Positions 27,368 through 35,358 of a stretch of 64,000 nt of DNA are shown piece after piece. A model generated the notes under the pieces. That model had not been told where the DNA came from and did not search any database. It worked only from the letters and a program-made list of their open reading frames with translations. Where the stretch lies: the NCBI GenBank assembly GCA_903919125.1, contig CAIXGS010000004.1:84407-148406 (forward strand). Reading direction: 5' to 3'. This DNA is from an uncultured Spartobacteria bacterium (lineage in GTDB: Bacteria; Verrucomicrobiota; Verrucomicrobiia; Chthoniobacterales; Chthoniobacteraceae). Position numbers and translations under genes: made by a program. Each line of letters opens with the position of its first letter. Position 1 is the first letter of the stretch.

Positions 27368-27398
27368 GAAATAGGGGTCAGTGTTTATTTTCTTTCAG
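27368..27398 (+). repeat. Motif B dispersed repeat, copy 1
   Basis: GGAAATAGGGGTCAGTGTTT followed by ATTTTCTTTCAG. A near-identical copy is at 34518-34551 and a partial one at 11158-11168. It lies between the nucleotidyltransferase gene and the sulfatase 3' end. Confidence 0.75.
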
Positions 27399-27425
27399 CC
27401 ATACCAATTGCGTGTTGCGTGGTCC

Positions 27426-29348
27426 CTAAAAATCCCAGCGCTGGGTCTTGCCCCCTTCAGGCTTGATCTCAATCCAGTCAAAACTTGCGGCTTCCGTCGG
27501 ATGCGGAAGGTAGATGCGTAGAATTCCTGCCCCGTCGCTGCTGGGAAGGTCCACGGTGATGTCCTCCCAGTCTCCTCCCTTCGCGTTGTAAACGAACCTC
27601 TGCAAGTCCTTCGTTTTCGCGTCGGCTTTCGGCACAAGCTCGATACGGCCTTCTCCACCGCTCGCACTTTTCATTCTGAAGCTGATCTTTGCTGGGCCTG
27701 TCAATCCCGCCCCGACTCCCAGAAAGGGTGCTGGGCCAGTCCCGTTGGCGTTCAAAATTCCGTCCGTGATGGCTGCCGAGCAATTGCGGTTTTTCCAGCC
27801 TGCGAGCGGTTCATTCTTGGTCACCGCAATTTTACCGTAATTCGGATTCAGGCCGGGAATGACAGCCTCTGTGTCTTTGAGAAAATCGCTGATGAGGCCG
27901 TTGAGTTCGTTCACGAGTTCGGGCTTTTCTTGGGCGAGGTTGTGCGTTTCGCCAAGATCACTTGCCAAGTTGTAGAGTTCCAACCGGTCTGAGCCATCCC
28001 CGTTGCGAGCATAGAACCGAATCAATTTCCAATCCCCCCTTCGAACGTAAGTGCCGGGATAGAGCCCATCCATGTGCGAGGATTGATTCTCGCTGCCATG
28101 GGGAAAATGGCAGAAAAGGCGCTCTCTCGGCGACGCCCCACCTAGCAGGGCCTGAGATTGATCGTATCCGTCAAGTTTGAGTCCGGCGCGTGGTTTTAAT
28201 CCGGTCAGGCTTAGGAGTGAAGGATAGAAGTCTGTGGATTGGAAAAGGATGTCGCTGGTGGCATCCGCTTTCACTTTGTCAGGCCAAACAAGAATAAAGG
28301 GTTCCCGTGTTCCACCCTCGTAAAGAGATGCCTTACCACTGCGTAGAGGCAGGTTGCTTGTGGCGGGAATCTCTTCAAAACCTTTCGGGATTGTTGCCTT
28401 TGGTGGGTAAGCATAGCCCCCGTTATCCGAGAAAAAGACAATGATCGTGTTGTTGGCAATACCTGCATCGTCAATGGCCCGCAGGATACGACCAACGCCG
28501 TCATCGAGACTTTTCACCATCGCTGCATAGAGCGGATTGTGCTGGGGATTCTTTGAATCAGCTTTCGCTTGAAAATGGTCGATGTAGTCCTGTCTCGCAT
28601 TCCACGGGGAGTGCACGGAATACGCCCAGTAGTTCAGATAGAAGGGTTGATCTTTGTGGGACTGAATGTACTTGGCCGCTTCATTGGACATGCGGTCTTC
28701 GATATGCATTCCCACTTCATCTGTAATGGTGGGGTCTTTGATAAACTTCCATGGCGCAAGGTAGCCACCGCCCGGCCCGGCGGCGTTTGGAGCATGTGGG
28801 AAGTCAGAATCAAATCCCTGATCCATGGGCTCGTAGTGGTCATTGGGATTTTTAGCGAGGTTGTGACCGAGGTGCCATTTGCCAAAGTGCGCCGTTGAGT
28901 AACCTTCTTCTTTAAGTGCTTCCGCCAAAGTGAAGTATTCGGGTTTGAGTCGGGAGATACTTCTGGCCTGTTGCACCCTTACTGAGGGGCCTTCTTGGGT
29001 GACTTGTTTTTCCAAATAGATCTCGTTGATATGGCACACTGGGGCCGTGATTCCAGTGCGGGCCGGGTACTGGCCGACCAGAATGCTAGAGCGTGTAGGC
29101 GAACAGAGCGGGCTCGCGGCGTAGGCCTGCGTGAACCGAGTGCCGCGCTTGGCGAGACGATCAATGTTTGGTGTCTCGTAGAAGGTGCTGCCGAAACAGG
29201 CCAGGTCATGCGCCCCTAGGTCATCCGCAAGAATGAAGACAATGTTTGGTCGACGAAGCTTTGGTGCATCCGCACTCTGGAGCGTTGTGATGGGTAAGAG
29301 CAAAGTCAGCAGTGGCGAAAGAAAACGCATGAGTCGTGATGGGTGCAT
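27426..29348 (-). CDS. Secreted sulfatase
   Basis: The frame is open to 29423; the ATG at 29348 (or 29330) begins a signal sequence (MRFLSPLLTLLLPITTLQSA), so about 640 aa is preferred. The type I sulfatase core starts RRPNIVFILADDLGAHDLAC. The formylglycine site is C82 in SPLCSPTRSSILVG (CxPxR), which requires a modifying enzyme not seen in this window. FFSDNGGYAYPP carries further metal ligands. A C-terminal sandwich of about 100 residues (GAGLTGPAKISFRMKSASGG) may bind carbohydrate. It likely desulfates a polysaccharide in the periplasm. A conserved motif lies just upstream. Confidence 0.9.
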   Translation of the reverse strand: MHPSRLMRFLSPLLTLLLPITTLQSADAPKLRRPNIVFILADDLGAHDLACFGSTFYETPNIDRLAKRGTRFTQAYAASPLCSPTRSSILVGQYPARTGITAPVCHINEIYLEKQVTQEGPSVRVQQARSISRLKPEYFTLAEALKEEGYSTAHFGKWHLGHNLAKNPNDHYEPMDQGFDSDFPHAPNAAGPGGGYLAPWKFIKDPTITDEVGMHIEDRMSNEAAKYIQSHKDQPFYLNYWAYSVHSPWNARQDYIDHFQAKADSKNPQHNPLYAAMVKSLDDGVGRILRAIDDAGIANNTIIVFFSDNGGYAYPPKATIPKGFEEIPATSNLPLRSGKASLYEGGTREPFILVWPDKVKADATSDILFQSTDFYPSLLSLTGLKPRAGLKLDGYDQSQALLGGASPRERLFCHFPHGSENQSSHMDGLYPGTYVRRGDWKLIRFYARNGDGSDRLELYNLASDLGETHNLAQEKPELVNELNGLISDFLKDTEAVIPGLNPNYGKIAVTKNEPLAGWKNRNCSAAITDGILNANGTGPAPFLGVGAGLTGPAKISFRMKSASGGEGRIELVPKADAKTKDLQRFVYNAKGGDWEDITVDLPSSDGAGILRIYLPHPTEAASFDWIEIKPEGGKTQRWDF

Positions 29349-29356
29349 CATAAGCG

Positions 29357-29450
29357 GGTAGATGACATGAGGTTGTCGACTTGCGAGAGACTCCGCGACT
29401 TTAAAAGTGATGACAATCTCCACTCCATCCCAATCAACCGTATCCTACGA
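29357..29450 (-). promoter_or_regulatory. Conserved upstream motif C, copy 2
   Basis: Read on the minus strand this holds CAAGTCGACAACCTCATG and TCATCTACC next to the sulfatase start. Similarity to 34428-34515 extends over about 85 bp (CTTTTAAAGTCGC region included). The following 29451-29754 has no recognisable gene; a 70-codon minus-strand frame there (29491-29703) is not similar to any family I know. Confidence 0.5.
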
Positions 29451-29754
29451 CTCCATTAAAACTCGGCTTTTACCCGCCGGCAGGATTCCTTCAGCCTAGA
29501 CGCGGGGGCCGCTCGACGGGATCACGATGAACGGACTTTTCATCAGCACCCGGCTCCGCACCGAGTACTTGCGCTTGGCCGTGGAATGAACGCCCGATGG
29601 CGTCACAACGCAAGTTTCGAAGCCGAATTTTCCTTTTCGCGAGGCGGGCTAAAGGCACATCGTGTGCTCCGATCGCTTCGCAGGTGTAGAAGGGATCGTG
29701 CACGGCGATAAGCTGAGAAAAATCGTAGGGATATTAAACGAACCAATTCCTGAA

Positions 29755-31704
29755 ATGCATTTTATCAGAATTCTTCTTCCAGTTCTGCTGGCGGCTCTGC
29801 TCGGGCTTTCAGTCGCCAATGCCCATGATGCCCTCTCGCCGCATCAGCGTGGGATTCTTGAATCCAAATCATCAGCGCCAGTGGACGCGACCTTTAGCTT
29901 CGATGCTCCCGCTGGACCGCAGTTCACGGACGAAGAAAAGGAAGCGCAGCGTGAACGTGGCAAGGGCGTGATGCCGATGGTTAAAAACGCTTTTGATACA
30001 GGTGCCGCACAGGTGCGGATTCCGCCGGGTGATTATCGTTTCGGTCAAGAACACTATAAAGGTGCCAAGGTCATCTATCCGCTCGGCTTTGAGAACATGC
30101 AGCGCGACGCAGAGCATCCTTTCATTATCGACGCGACGGGCGCGACGTTTTGGTTCGACCTAGATGACAAGCAAATGCCGCCGGGGCATCGTTGCGTGGG
30201 CTTTCAGAACTGCCGTAACATCGTGCTCCGTGGCGCGATCATTGACCGCGGCACGCGCGGCTGCATCGAAGGTCGCATCACTTGCATCGACCGCGCAGCC
30301 AATCGTTTTGAAATCCAGCTCTCACCCGGCATCGTCGTGCCCGCGACTTACAAGGGCGGAGAGGAGCAGCGTCTCTTTCCTTTCAAGAGTGATGGTCGCT
30401 TCTGCGTGCCGCTCTATGATTTGCAGGCGGGCATCCGCAAGCTTCGTTACAAGGACATTACGCCTTCCGCTGAGGGGCGTTATTGGATCAACATGCAGGA
30501 CCCCGACCTGATGGAGCGCATCCACGACGAGAACTGGGAGCGTGCTTATGGCGAACTCGGCGTGGTGCGTGTGGGCGATGGGCTGTCCTGTCTTTACACA
30601 ACCGCCGGAGCCATCGCGCTAGAAGACTCGGCAAACATCACGTTGCATGGTGTGAGCGTCTATGTCGCCAAAGGTGGCCCAAGCGAAAGCGGCGGCGATG
30701 GCGCGCATCTTTGGAAGGACTGTTACTTCGGTCCGCGCCCCGGCACCAACCAGTGGAAGGGCGCGGATGGCTACCTGTGCCGCTCCACGCGTTACGGATC
30801 GACGCTTGATAATGTCACCATTCGACACACCGGGGATGACCTGCAAAATTTCCACGGCATCTGGGGCAAAGTGAAAGCCGTGTCCGGTTATCAAGTCACG
30901 CTGGAGACAAATCCCTCATTGCGTCCCACGCTCAATAACGCCCGCCCCGGCGACGGCTTGCGCTTCATCCATCGCAAGACGGGTGTGCTTCTCGGCGAAG
31001 CGAAATTAATCGCTCTTAAAGACTTCCAGCTCACCCTCGATCAGGACGCCACGCCCTTTTCCGAAGCGCAGGCTGAGTGGCTCGATCACGAATGCGCAGG
31101 ATGGGTGGTGCAGAACTGCCATTGGGAGGACAACTTTCAGCGCCTGCTCATCATGTCCGGCCCGGGGATCGTGCGCGGTTGCACCTTCACCCGCATGGGC
31201 AGCAATATCTCGCTCAATACCGGCATGGGCCTGGTGGGCGGCATTCCGAGCGACATCACCATCGCCGACAACACCTTTACCGACGTGAACCCACGCCCCC
31301 ACGGCGCAACCATCGACGCCCGCGCCCACAACGCCCAAGGTCAGGACGGCGTCCCACCTATCGAGCGCCTCATTATCACCGGCAACACCTTCACTCGCAG
31401 CGGCGGCCCGGCGATGAACCTCATCGGCATCAAAGACTCACGTATTGAGGGTAACCGCATCGACTCACCCATCCGAGCCACCGCCATTGCGCGTTCCTCC
31501 GATCAAACCGAGCGCCACGCCATCATGCTCCGTCACAGCACGGGCGTGGAGTTGAAGGCCAATATGCTTAGTGATCCCGAAAGACACGCGCGGCCGGATA
31601 CTGTCAGCAAAAGCGAGTTGCTCGGCTTGGAGGCAGCGGAAAGCATCACGCTGGATGGGAAGCGGCTGCAGGATGCGCCTGCGAAAATCTTGAAAACCAA
31701 ATGA
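29755..31704 (+). CDS. Secreted right-handed parallel beta-helix protein
   Basis: The ATG at 29755 opens a signal peptide (FIRILLPVLLAALLGLSVAN); the product is 649 aa. Repeating coils with N/D-rich turns (FQNCRNIVLRGAIIDRGTRG, ITIADNTFTDVNPRPHG, LIITGNTFTRSGGPAMNLIG, HAIMLRHSTGVELKANML) are the signature of pectate-lyase-like beta-helices. Members cleave or modify acidic polysaccharides or act as glycosidases; catalytic residues are not assignable here. The neighbouring sulfatase is divergent across about 400 bp, which would fit joint attack on a sulfated polysaccharide. Confidence 0.8.
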   Translation: MHFIRILLPVLLAALLGLSVANAHDALSPHQRGILESKSSAPVDATFSFDAPAGPQFTDEEKEAQRERGKGVMPMVKNAFDTGAAQVRIPPGDYRFGQEHYKGAKVIYPLGFENMQRDAEHPFIIDATGATFWFDLDDKQMPPGHRCVGFQNCRNIVLRGAIIDRGTRGCIEGRITCIDRAANRFEIQLSPGIVVPATYKGGEEQRLFPFKSDGRFCVPLYDLQAGIRKLRYKDITPSAEGRYWINMQDPDLMERIHDENWERAYGELGVVRVGDGLSCLYTTAGAIALEDSANITLHGVSVYVAKGGPSESGGDGAHLWKDCYFGPRPGTNQWKGADGYLCRSTRYGSTLDNVTIRHTGDDLQNFHGIWGKVKAVSGYQVTLETNPSLRPTLNNARPGDGLRFIHRKTGVLLGEAKLIALKDFQLTLDQDATPFSEAQAEWLDHECAGWVVQNCHWEDNFQRLLIMSGPGIVRGCTFTRMGSNISLNTGMGLVGGIPSDITIADNTFTDVNPRPHGATIDARAHNAQGQDGVPPIERLIITGNTFTRSGGPAMNLIGIKDSRIEGNRIDSPIRATAIARSSDQTERHAIMLRHSTGVELKANMLSDPERHARPDTVSKSELLGLEAAESITLDGKRLQDAPAKILKTK

Positions 31705-31750
31705 GGCACATCGTTTCTCGCTGGCGTTCGCTTGGGTGATGCGTTGACTG

Positions 31751-31767
31751 AAATTGTCTGTCCCCCG
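31751..31767 (+). repeat. Motif A copy
   Basis: AAATTGTCTGTCCCCCG, with one change in the first half of the motif. Confidence 0.6.
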
Positions 31768-31813
31768 GGTCCCAACAATCGAAATAGCCTCTGAATGGAT
31801 CTTAACGAAAACT

Positions 31814-31906
31814 ATGGTCACAATTTTCGCAGTCCCTCTGCTTGCATTGTTGGTCGCATTCTCAGTGGCCTTGGCATCACGCAATGGGCTAAGGATAAAA
31901 AGTTAA
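31814..31906 (+). CDS. Possible 30-aa single-helix membrane peptide
   Basis: ATG at 31814 opens MVTIFAVPLLALLVAFSVAL and ends within ten more residues (ASRNGLRIKS). It could be a small membrane peptide, such as a type I toxin, at the edge of the toxin-antitoxin island, or a chance frame. No ribosome site is obvious. Confidence 0.2.
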   Translation: MVTIFAVPLLALLVAFSVALASRNGLRIKS

Positions 31907-32010
31907 CCAAGGAAGCTTAGCGGTGAAAGTGCCGTATTTTGAGCCTTCAGCCACTTGTTGGCTTTTTTGAATAGGCCGCAGGATGACTATCTAAAATAAA
32001 TGAATTTCTA

Positions 32011-32346
32011 TCATTCTATTATTTCGTTTAGTCCTTCGATTATCTGATTAAGCTCTTCCGGTGAAGTGCTTCCAATTTTTGTGCTTAAGCGTAATGTTGA
32101 AAGTGTACGAATCTGACTAATTTTGGCCCAAGAGCGTTTTGGTAGAGTCGGGGAATTGAGCTCTAAAGTTAGAGGAAAGCCTGCCTTCGGTTCTTGGCTT
32201 GTGAGAGCGATGGCAATGACTGTTCCCGAGCGTTGATTGAAAACATCACGACTGAGGATGAGGACGGGGCGTCGTCCAGATTGTTCTTGGCCTTGAGTTG
32301 GATCCAGTTCCGCCCAATAGATATCTCCTCTTAATATTCTGGCCAT
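32011..32346 (-). CDS. mazF: MazF/PemK-type endoribonuclease toxin
   Basis: A 111-aa protein with the full family pattern: RGDIYWAELDPTQGQEQSGR, RPVLILSRDVFNQ and SWAKISQIRTLSTLRL. These toxins cut mRNA at short sequences and are blocked by a small antitoxin. Here the antitoxin gene lies upstream and overlaps by 16 bp, the standard order and coupling. Confidence 0.9.
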   Translation of the reverse strand: MARILRGDIYWAELDPTQGQEQSGRRPVLILSRDVFNQRSGTVIAIALTSQEPKAGFPLTLELNSPTLPKRSWAKISQIRTLSTLRLSTKIGSTSPEELNQIIEGLNEIIE

Positions 32347-32573
32347 TCGGAAAGTTCGTTTTTGAGGCCTTCGTCAGCCAGTTGTTGTTCTTGGATCGGG
32401 TCGAGTTTCGCGCACTCTTGGGCGAGACGGGTGTGCTCAAGGCGTATAATTTTCTCTTTGACTGCAATTTGAATGGCTTCGCTTCTGGATCGGAAGATGC
32501 GACTGGCAACCAGAGCGTCGAGCTTTTGGAGGAGAGACTGATCGAGGGAAATGGCGACTTTGGCGGCATTCAT
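32331..32573 (-). CDS. Ribbon-helix-helix antitoxin of MazF pair
   Basis: An 80-aa protein; residues 1-45 (KVAISLDQSLLQKLDALVAS then FRSRSEAIQIAVKEK) form a ribbon-helix-helix DNA-binding domain, and the acidic tail (EEQQLADEGLKNELSEW-type) would bind the toxin. It probably represses its own operon. The CopG/MazE9-like type is more likely than the classical MazE fold. Confidence 0.8.
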   Translation of the reverse strand: MNAAKVAISLDQSLLQKLDALVASRIFRSRSEAIQIAVKEKIIRLEHTRLAQECAKLDPIQEQQLADEGLKNELSEWPEY

Positions 32574-32730
32574 ACTAAAGTCATACCAGTGACGCCTCCA
32601 ATTGTCGAGGCGCGTTTCTACAGTGAGGTGAAAGGCTTAAGGCTTTTGTTATAATTTTACAAAAACCCTAGTGAAGTGGGTTGAGATTTCCAGAAAACAG
32701 GCCAACTGGAAATAGACCTAAGCGGGCTCA

Positions 32731-33117
32731 TTACCAAACCACGGAAATGCCAGGATAGGTCGGGATAATCGCATCTTTGGTAATAATTCGGCACCTTCTT
32801 TCGAGTGCTTCGGCGACCAGGATGCGATCAAAGGGATCGTTGTGGATATCGGGAAGAGCAACGGCCGCTAAAGTGCAACCGCGAGTTATGGGTAATTCCT
32901 GTATGCCGTGGCGTGCCAGAGCCTTGCCTATGAACACGTCTGGCGGGACTGGGAGCAAAAGTCGTCCGCGTTTGTAAAGTAGAGCGATCTCCCAAGCCGA
33001 AACCGCTGAGATCAGTAGGCTGCTATGAAATTTTTGAATAACGTCAAATGCAGGCTTAGAAAGCTTCTCTGGGTCTGAGGCCATCCAAACCAAGGTGTGA
33101 GTGTCCAAAAGAATCAT
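32731..33117 (-). CDS. vapC: VapC-type PIN-domain toxin
   Basis: A 128-aa PIN domain with the acidic residues in the expected places: MILLDTHTLVWMAS, SAVSAWEIALL, DPFDRILVAEA and the final ITKD. PIN toxins are magnesium-dependent ribonucleases, often against tRNA or rRNA. The start overlaps the antitoxin stop by 4 bp. Confidence 0.9.
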   Translation of the reverse strand: MILLDTHTLVWMASDPEKLSKPAFDVIQKFHSSLLISAVSAWEIALLYKRGRLLLPVPPDVFIGKALARHGIQELPITRGCTLAAVALPDIHNDPFDRILVAEALERRCRIITKDAIIPTYPGISVVW

Positions 33118-33353
33118 CTCAGCACCTCCGGCCAGTCCTCTGCGGGGAGAGGTGCGGTGGGATCGCTCAAAAACTGAGCGCCGATAAGATCTGGGTCGGG
33201 TTGGAGGGTTGTATTTAGGCCTTTTTCGTGAGGCACAATATCAGCAACAGGCTTCCCGTTGCGACAAAGCACAATGCGTTCACCTTGATTCTCAACAGAC
33301 GCGACAAGGCGGGAAAGCTGAGATTTCGCCTCGTAAATGTTGATCGCAATCAT
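33114..33353 (-). CDS. vapB: Phd/YefM-type VapB antitoxin
   Basis: A 79-aa protein: IYEAKSQLSRLVASVENQGE then IVLCRNGKPVADIVP is the Phd/YefM DNA-binding fold, followed by an acidic toxin-binding tail. It precedes vapC with an ATGA overlap. The motif and order are typical. Confidence 0.9.
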   Translation of the reverse strand: MIAINIYEAKSQLSRLVASVENQGERIVLCRNGKPVADIVPHEKGLNTTLQPDPDLIGAQFLSDPTAPLPAEDWPEVLR

Positions 33354-33441
33354 GTGAGAAATGTATTTGCAATCTGGGTCTGGTCAAGTCTGGTCTGCTT
33401 GGTCTCGCCTTCCTAAAGTTTACAGCGTGACCAAAAAGTTT

Positions 33442-33577
33442 CAGGGCCTGAGCCGTAAGCCTTTTTGGTCAATCGCTTAGTACCCCAAACCTCCAGAACC
33501 CAGAACCCAGAACCCAGAACCCAGAACCCCCAGAACCCCCGGAACCAAGAACCAAGAACCAAGAACCAAGAACCAAA
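33442..33577. repeat. 54-bp leader and heptamer array, copy 1
   Basis: A leader of about 54 bp (CAGGGCCTGAGCCGTAAGCC ... CCCCAAACCTCCAG) is followed by tandem 7-bp units, first CAGAACC-type and then CCAAGAA-type, about 11 in all with small slips. The leader recurs at 34637-34690 before another heptamer array. Unequal unit types show replication slippage after divergence. Confidence 0.85.
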
Positions 33578-33594
33578 AAGTGTCTGTCCCCCGC
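33576..33594 (+). repeat. Motif A copy
   Basis: AAAAAGTGTCTGTCCCCCG follows directly on the last heptamer. Nothing else is seen up to the HEPN gene. Confidence 0.8.
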
Positions 33595-33665
33595 AGTTTC
33601 CGCAGTTTCTGAGAAAATGAGAGAAAATGAACACTGCCTCTAATTTGCTAGTTTGATCCCTGACT

Positions 33666-34049
33666 TTATTCGAGGCCAAAGGATGCACGGACTTGATCGC
33701 GAACAGCACACATATCTAGCAGCGCCTGTTCCATATCCTCACGGTTTGCGCTGTCCCCAGGATAGCGCATGTTGATTGCGTAGCTGCTCAGGTTCTCAGC
33801 GGCTCGGATCAAATCAATCCATTCAGGATACGTCGGCGTTAATTGATGGAGCAGACTGCTGAGATCGTGTGTCTTCGGGAAGTGGATCCCATCTTCACAA
33901 AGATGGGATTTTAGCCACTTTTCGCCTGCCTGTTGACAATGAAAACAAATCACATTGAAAGGAGTGAGCTTTAGTGAGGACGCCAGTTCGATGGCTACGA
34001 GATGGTCCTCCTCCGCTTTCGCTATCCACTCAGTTGTGAGTCGTTTCAT
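33666..34049 (-). CDS. HEPN domain protein of MNT/HEPN pair
   Basis: The ATG at 34049 is preferred over 34214, which would lie inside the partner gene; the product is 127 aa. WIAKAEEDHLVAIELASSL, ICFHCQQAGEKWLKSHL and FPKTHDLSSLLHQL are classical for nucleotidyltransferase-associated HEPN proteins. The ribonuclease motif RX4-6H of toxic HEPN proteins is not evident, so it may be the non-catalytic or tRNA/RNA-binding type. It overlaps the MNT gene by 20 bp. Confidence 0.85.
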   Translation of the reverse strand: MKRLTTEWIAKAEEDHLVAIELASSLKLTPFNVICFHCQQAGEKWLKSHLCEDGIHFPKTHDLSSLLHQLTPTYPEWIDLIRAAENLSSYAINMRYPGDSANREDMEQALLDMCAVRDQVRASFGLE

Positions 34050-34359
34050 AGAGGACGCGACCTTTGGAAAAAACGTCCTGAAGAAAGCAATCTCCCTCCT
34101 CCAATCTCCATGCAATGTCCTCGGGATCACGCACCAAAAGATCAAGAGGGAAGGATTTAGGGATCGCTGAGCGAATTGCCAGCGCCCTCTCCCGATTCCG
34201 TACACCGGAGTCATCCTTGGTCATAACCACCATCAAATCGACATCCGAGTCTTCGGTGGGATTTCCATATGCGTAGGAACCAAACAGAACGATCTTAAGC
34301 GGCCTGAACTCTCGGGCCACGTCTGCCGCGTAAGTTTCGATTTGCCGCTGAGTGATCAT
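34030..34359 (-). CDS. Minimal nucleotidyltransferase (MNT) of MNT/HEPN pair
   Basis: The ATG at 34359 gives a 109-aa protein; the longer frame to 34503 runs into motif C. The core LFGSYAYGNPTEDSDVDLMV has the GSxxxG and DxD elements of pol-beta-type transferases. In studied MNT/HEPN modules such proteins adenylylate the HEPN partner and act as antitoxins. It lies upstream of and overlaps the HEPN gene, consistent with an operon. Confidence 0.85.
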   Translation of the reverse strand: MITQRQIETYAADVAREFRPLKIVLFGSYAYGNPTEDSDVDLMVVMTKDDSGVRNRERALAIRSAIPKSFPLDLLVRDPEDIAWRLEEGDCFLQDVFSKGRVLYETTHN

Positions 34360-34427
34360 TGGGAGAACGATAGTACTTTTTGCGTTTTGCAGCAACCTCT
34401 TGCTACCGCCATTAACGCTGGGGAGTC

Positions 34428-34515
34428 GGTAGATGCACGAGGTTGTCGACTTGTGCGGGATCCCGATCTTAAAAGCGATTACAACCACCATTCCATCCCA
34501 CATAACCCTACAAAA
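34428..34515 (-). promoter_or_regulatory. Conserved upstream motif C, copy 3
   Basis: On the minus strand CAAGTCGACAACCTCGTG then CATCTACC, 69 bp before the MNT start. It is similar to 29357-29450 over its whole length, so the shared unit is longer than the core. It may be a regulatory region carried with a mobile sequence. Confidence 0.5.
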
Positions 34516-34517
34516 CT

Positions 34518-34551
34518 AAAATAGGGGTCAGTGTTCATTTTCTTTCAGTCA
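34518..34551 (+). repeat. Motif B dispersed repeat, copy 2
   Basis: AAAATAGGGGTCAGTGTTCA followed by TTTTCTTTCAGTC, nearly identical to 27368-27398. Confidence 0.8.
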
Positions 34552-34611
34552 TAGGTTGCAGATGGCAATTGCGTTTGCTGAAGTTCCGACATTTTACGGA
34601 GTTCCGCGACG

Positions 34612-34630
34612 GAAAGTGTCTGTGCCCCGC
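34612..34630 (+). repeat. Motif A copy
   Basis: GGAAAGTGTCTGTGCCCCG, with one base change in the CCCC block, just before the second leader/heptamer unit. Confidence 0.7.
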
Positions 34631-34636
34631 GTTTTA

Positions 34637-34818
34637 CAGGGCCTTAACCGTCGGCTTTTTGGCCAATCGCTCAGCACCCCAAACCTCCAGCACCCCAAGC
34701 ACCAAGCACCAAGCACCAAGCACCAAGCACCAAGCACCAAGCACCAAGCACCAAGCACCAAGCACCAAGCACCAAGCACCAAGCACTAAGCACTAAGCAC
34801 TAAGCACTAAGCACTAAA
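34637..34818. repeat. 54-bp leader and heptamer array, copy 2
   Basis: The leader (CAGGGCCTTAACCGTCGGCT ... CCCCAAACCTCCAG) is followed by about 17 tandem heptamers, CCAAGCA units first and CTAAGCA units last. The final units form the last codons and stop of the membrane protein gene on the other strand, so array length could alter that C-terminus. Confidence 0.9.
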
Positions 34819-35195
34819 AATCGGACTGCCGCCATTGCGAACGCAAAGACGAAACCGTAGGAGAATCTGTCGATGGCAATGACTGGTTTCCCGAGGCGCG
34901 TGCGAAGCATTCCAATGAGTGCCATCGCGGCACCTGAGACCACGGGCGTGAGTATCAGATTGGCAACGCGGAGGGTCTTTGAGTGAAGGAACGGGTGCGG
35001 AAAAAAGAGCAGGCTGACGCTTCCAACGGCGAGTCCGAGACATACGTAGCCAAACGCCAACAGCCAGGGAGACCGCGGTACCGCTGGGGGCGTTCTTTCA
35101 AAGAGGTGCAGTCCAGCTCCCGCCAGTGCTTGGAACGCAATCTGAAGAATTACTTCGCCTAAGATTTCGAGAATTAATGAAAAGAATACCGTCAT
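34800..35195 (-). CDS. Hypothetical integral membrane protein
   Basis: The ATG at 35195 (TVFFSLILEILGEVILQIAF) is preferred to 35246. The 131-aa product has about four hydrophobic segments (LLAFGYVCLGLAVGSVSLLF, LTPVVSGAAMALIGML, FVFAFAMAAVRFLVL). No family recognised. Its 3' end lies in the heptamer array, ending VLSA, so the true C-terminus may have been replaced by the repeat. The gap to 35359 holds nothing clear. Confidence 0.5.
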   Translation of the reverse strand: MTVFFSLILEILGEVILQIAFQALAGAGLHLFERTPPAVPRSPWLLAFGYVCLGLAVGSVSLLFFPHPFLHSKTLRVANLILTPVVSGAAMALIGMLRTRLGKPVIAIDRFSYGFVFAFAMAAVRFLVLSA

Positions 35196-35358
35196 AGGGG
35201 CGCTAGCGACATGCCCTTTGTAAACATCTCCCTCGCTTGGTATCAAACCAATTTACCTGAGGCCGCTCATTCCAACTGGGCAAGTCTCCGCAAGACTGGC
35301 ATGCGCAGGGGTAGGCGAGGGGACTAGCCGGGCGCGCGCGGCATATTCGAGAAGGCGT

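Noticed and set aside
29491..29703. 70-codon minus-strand frame
   Set aside because: No similarity that I can recognise and no ribosome site; recorded only as part of the gap.
34556..34796. Frames of repeated KHQAPST residues
   Set aside because: They are simply the heptamer array read in frame; no conserved protein sequence.
33493..34818. Tandem repeats as a CRISPR array
   Set aside because: Units are only 7 bp without spacers, and no cas genes are present.
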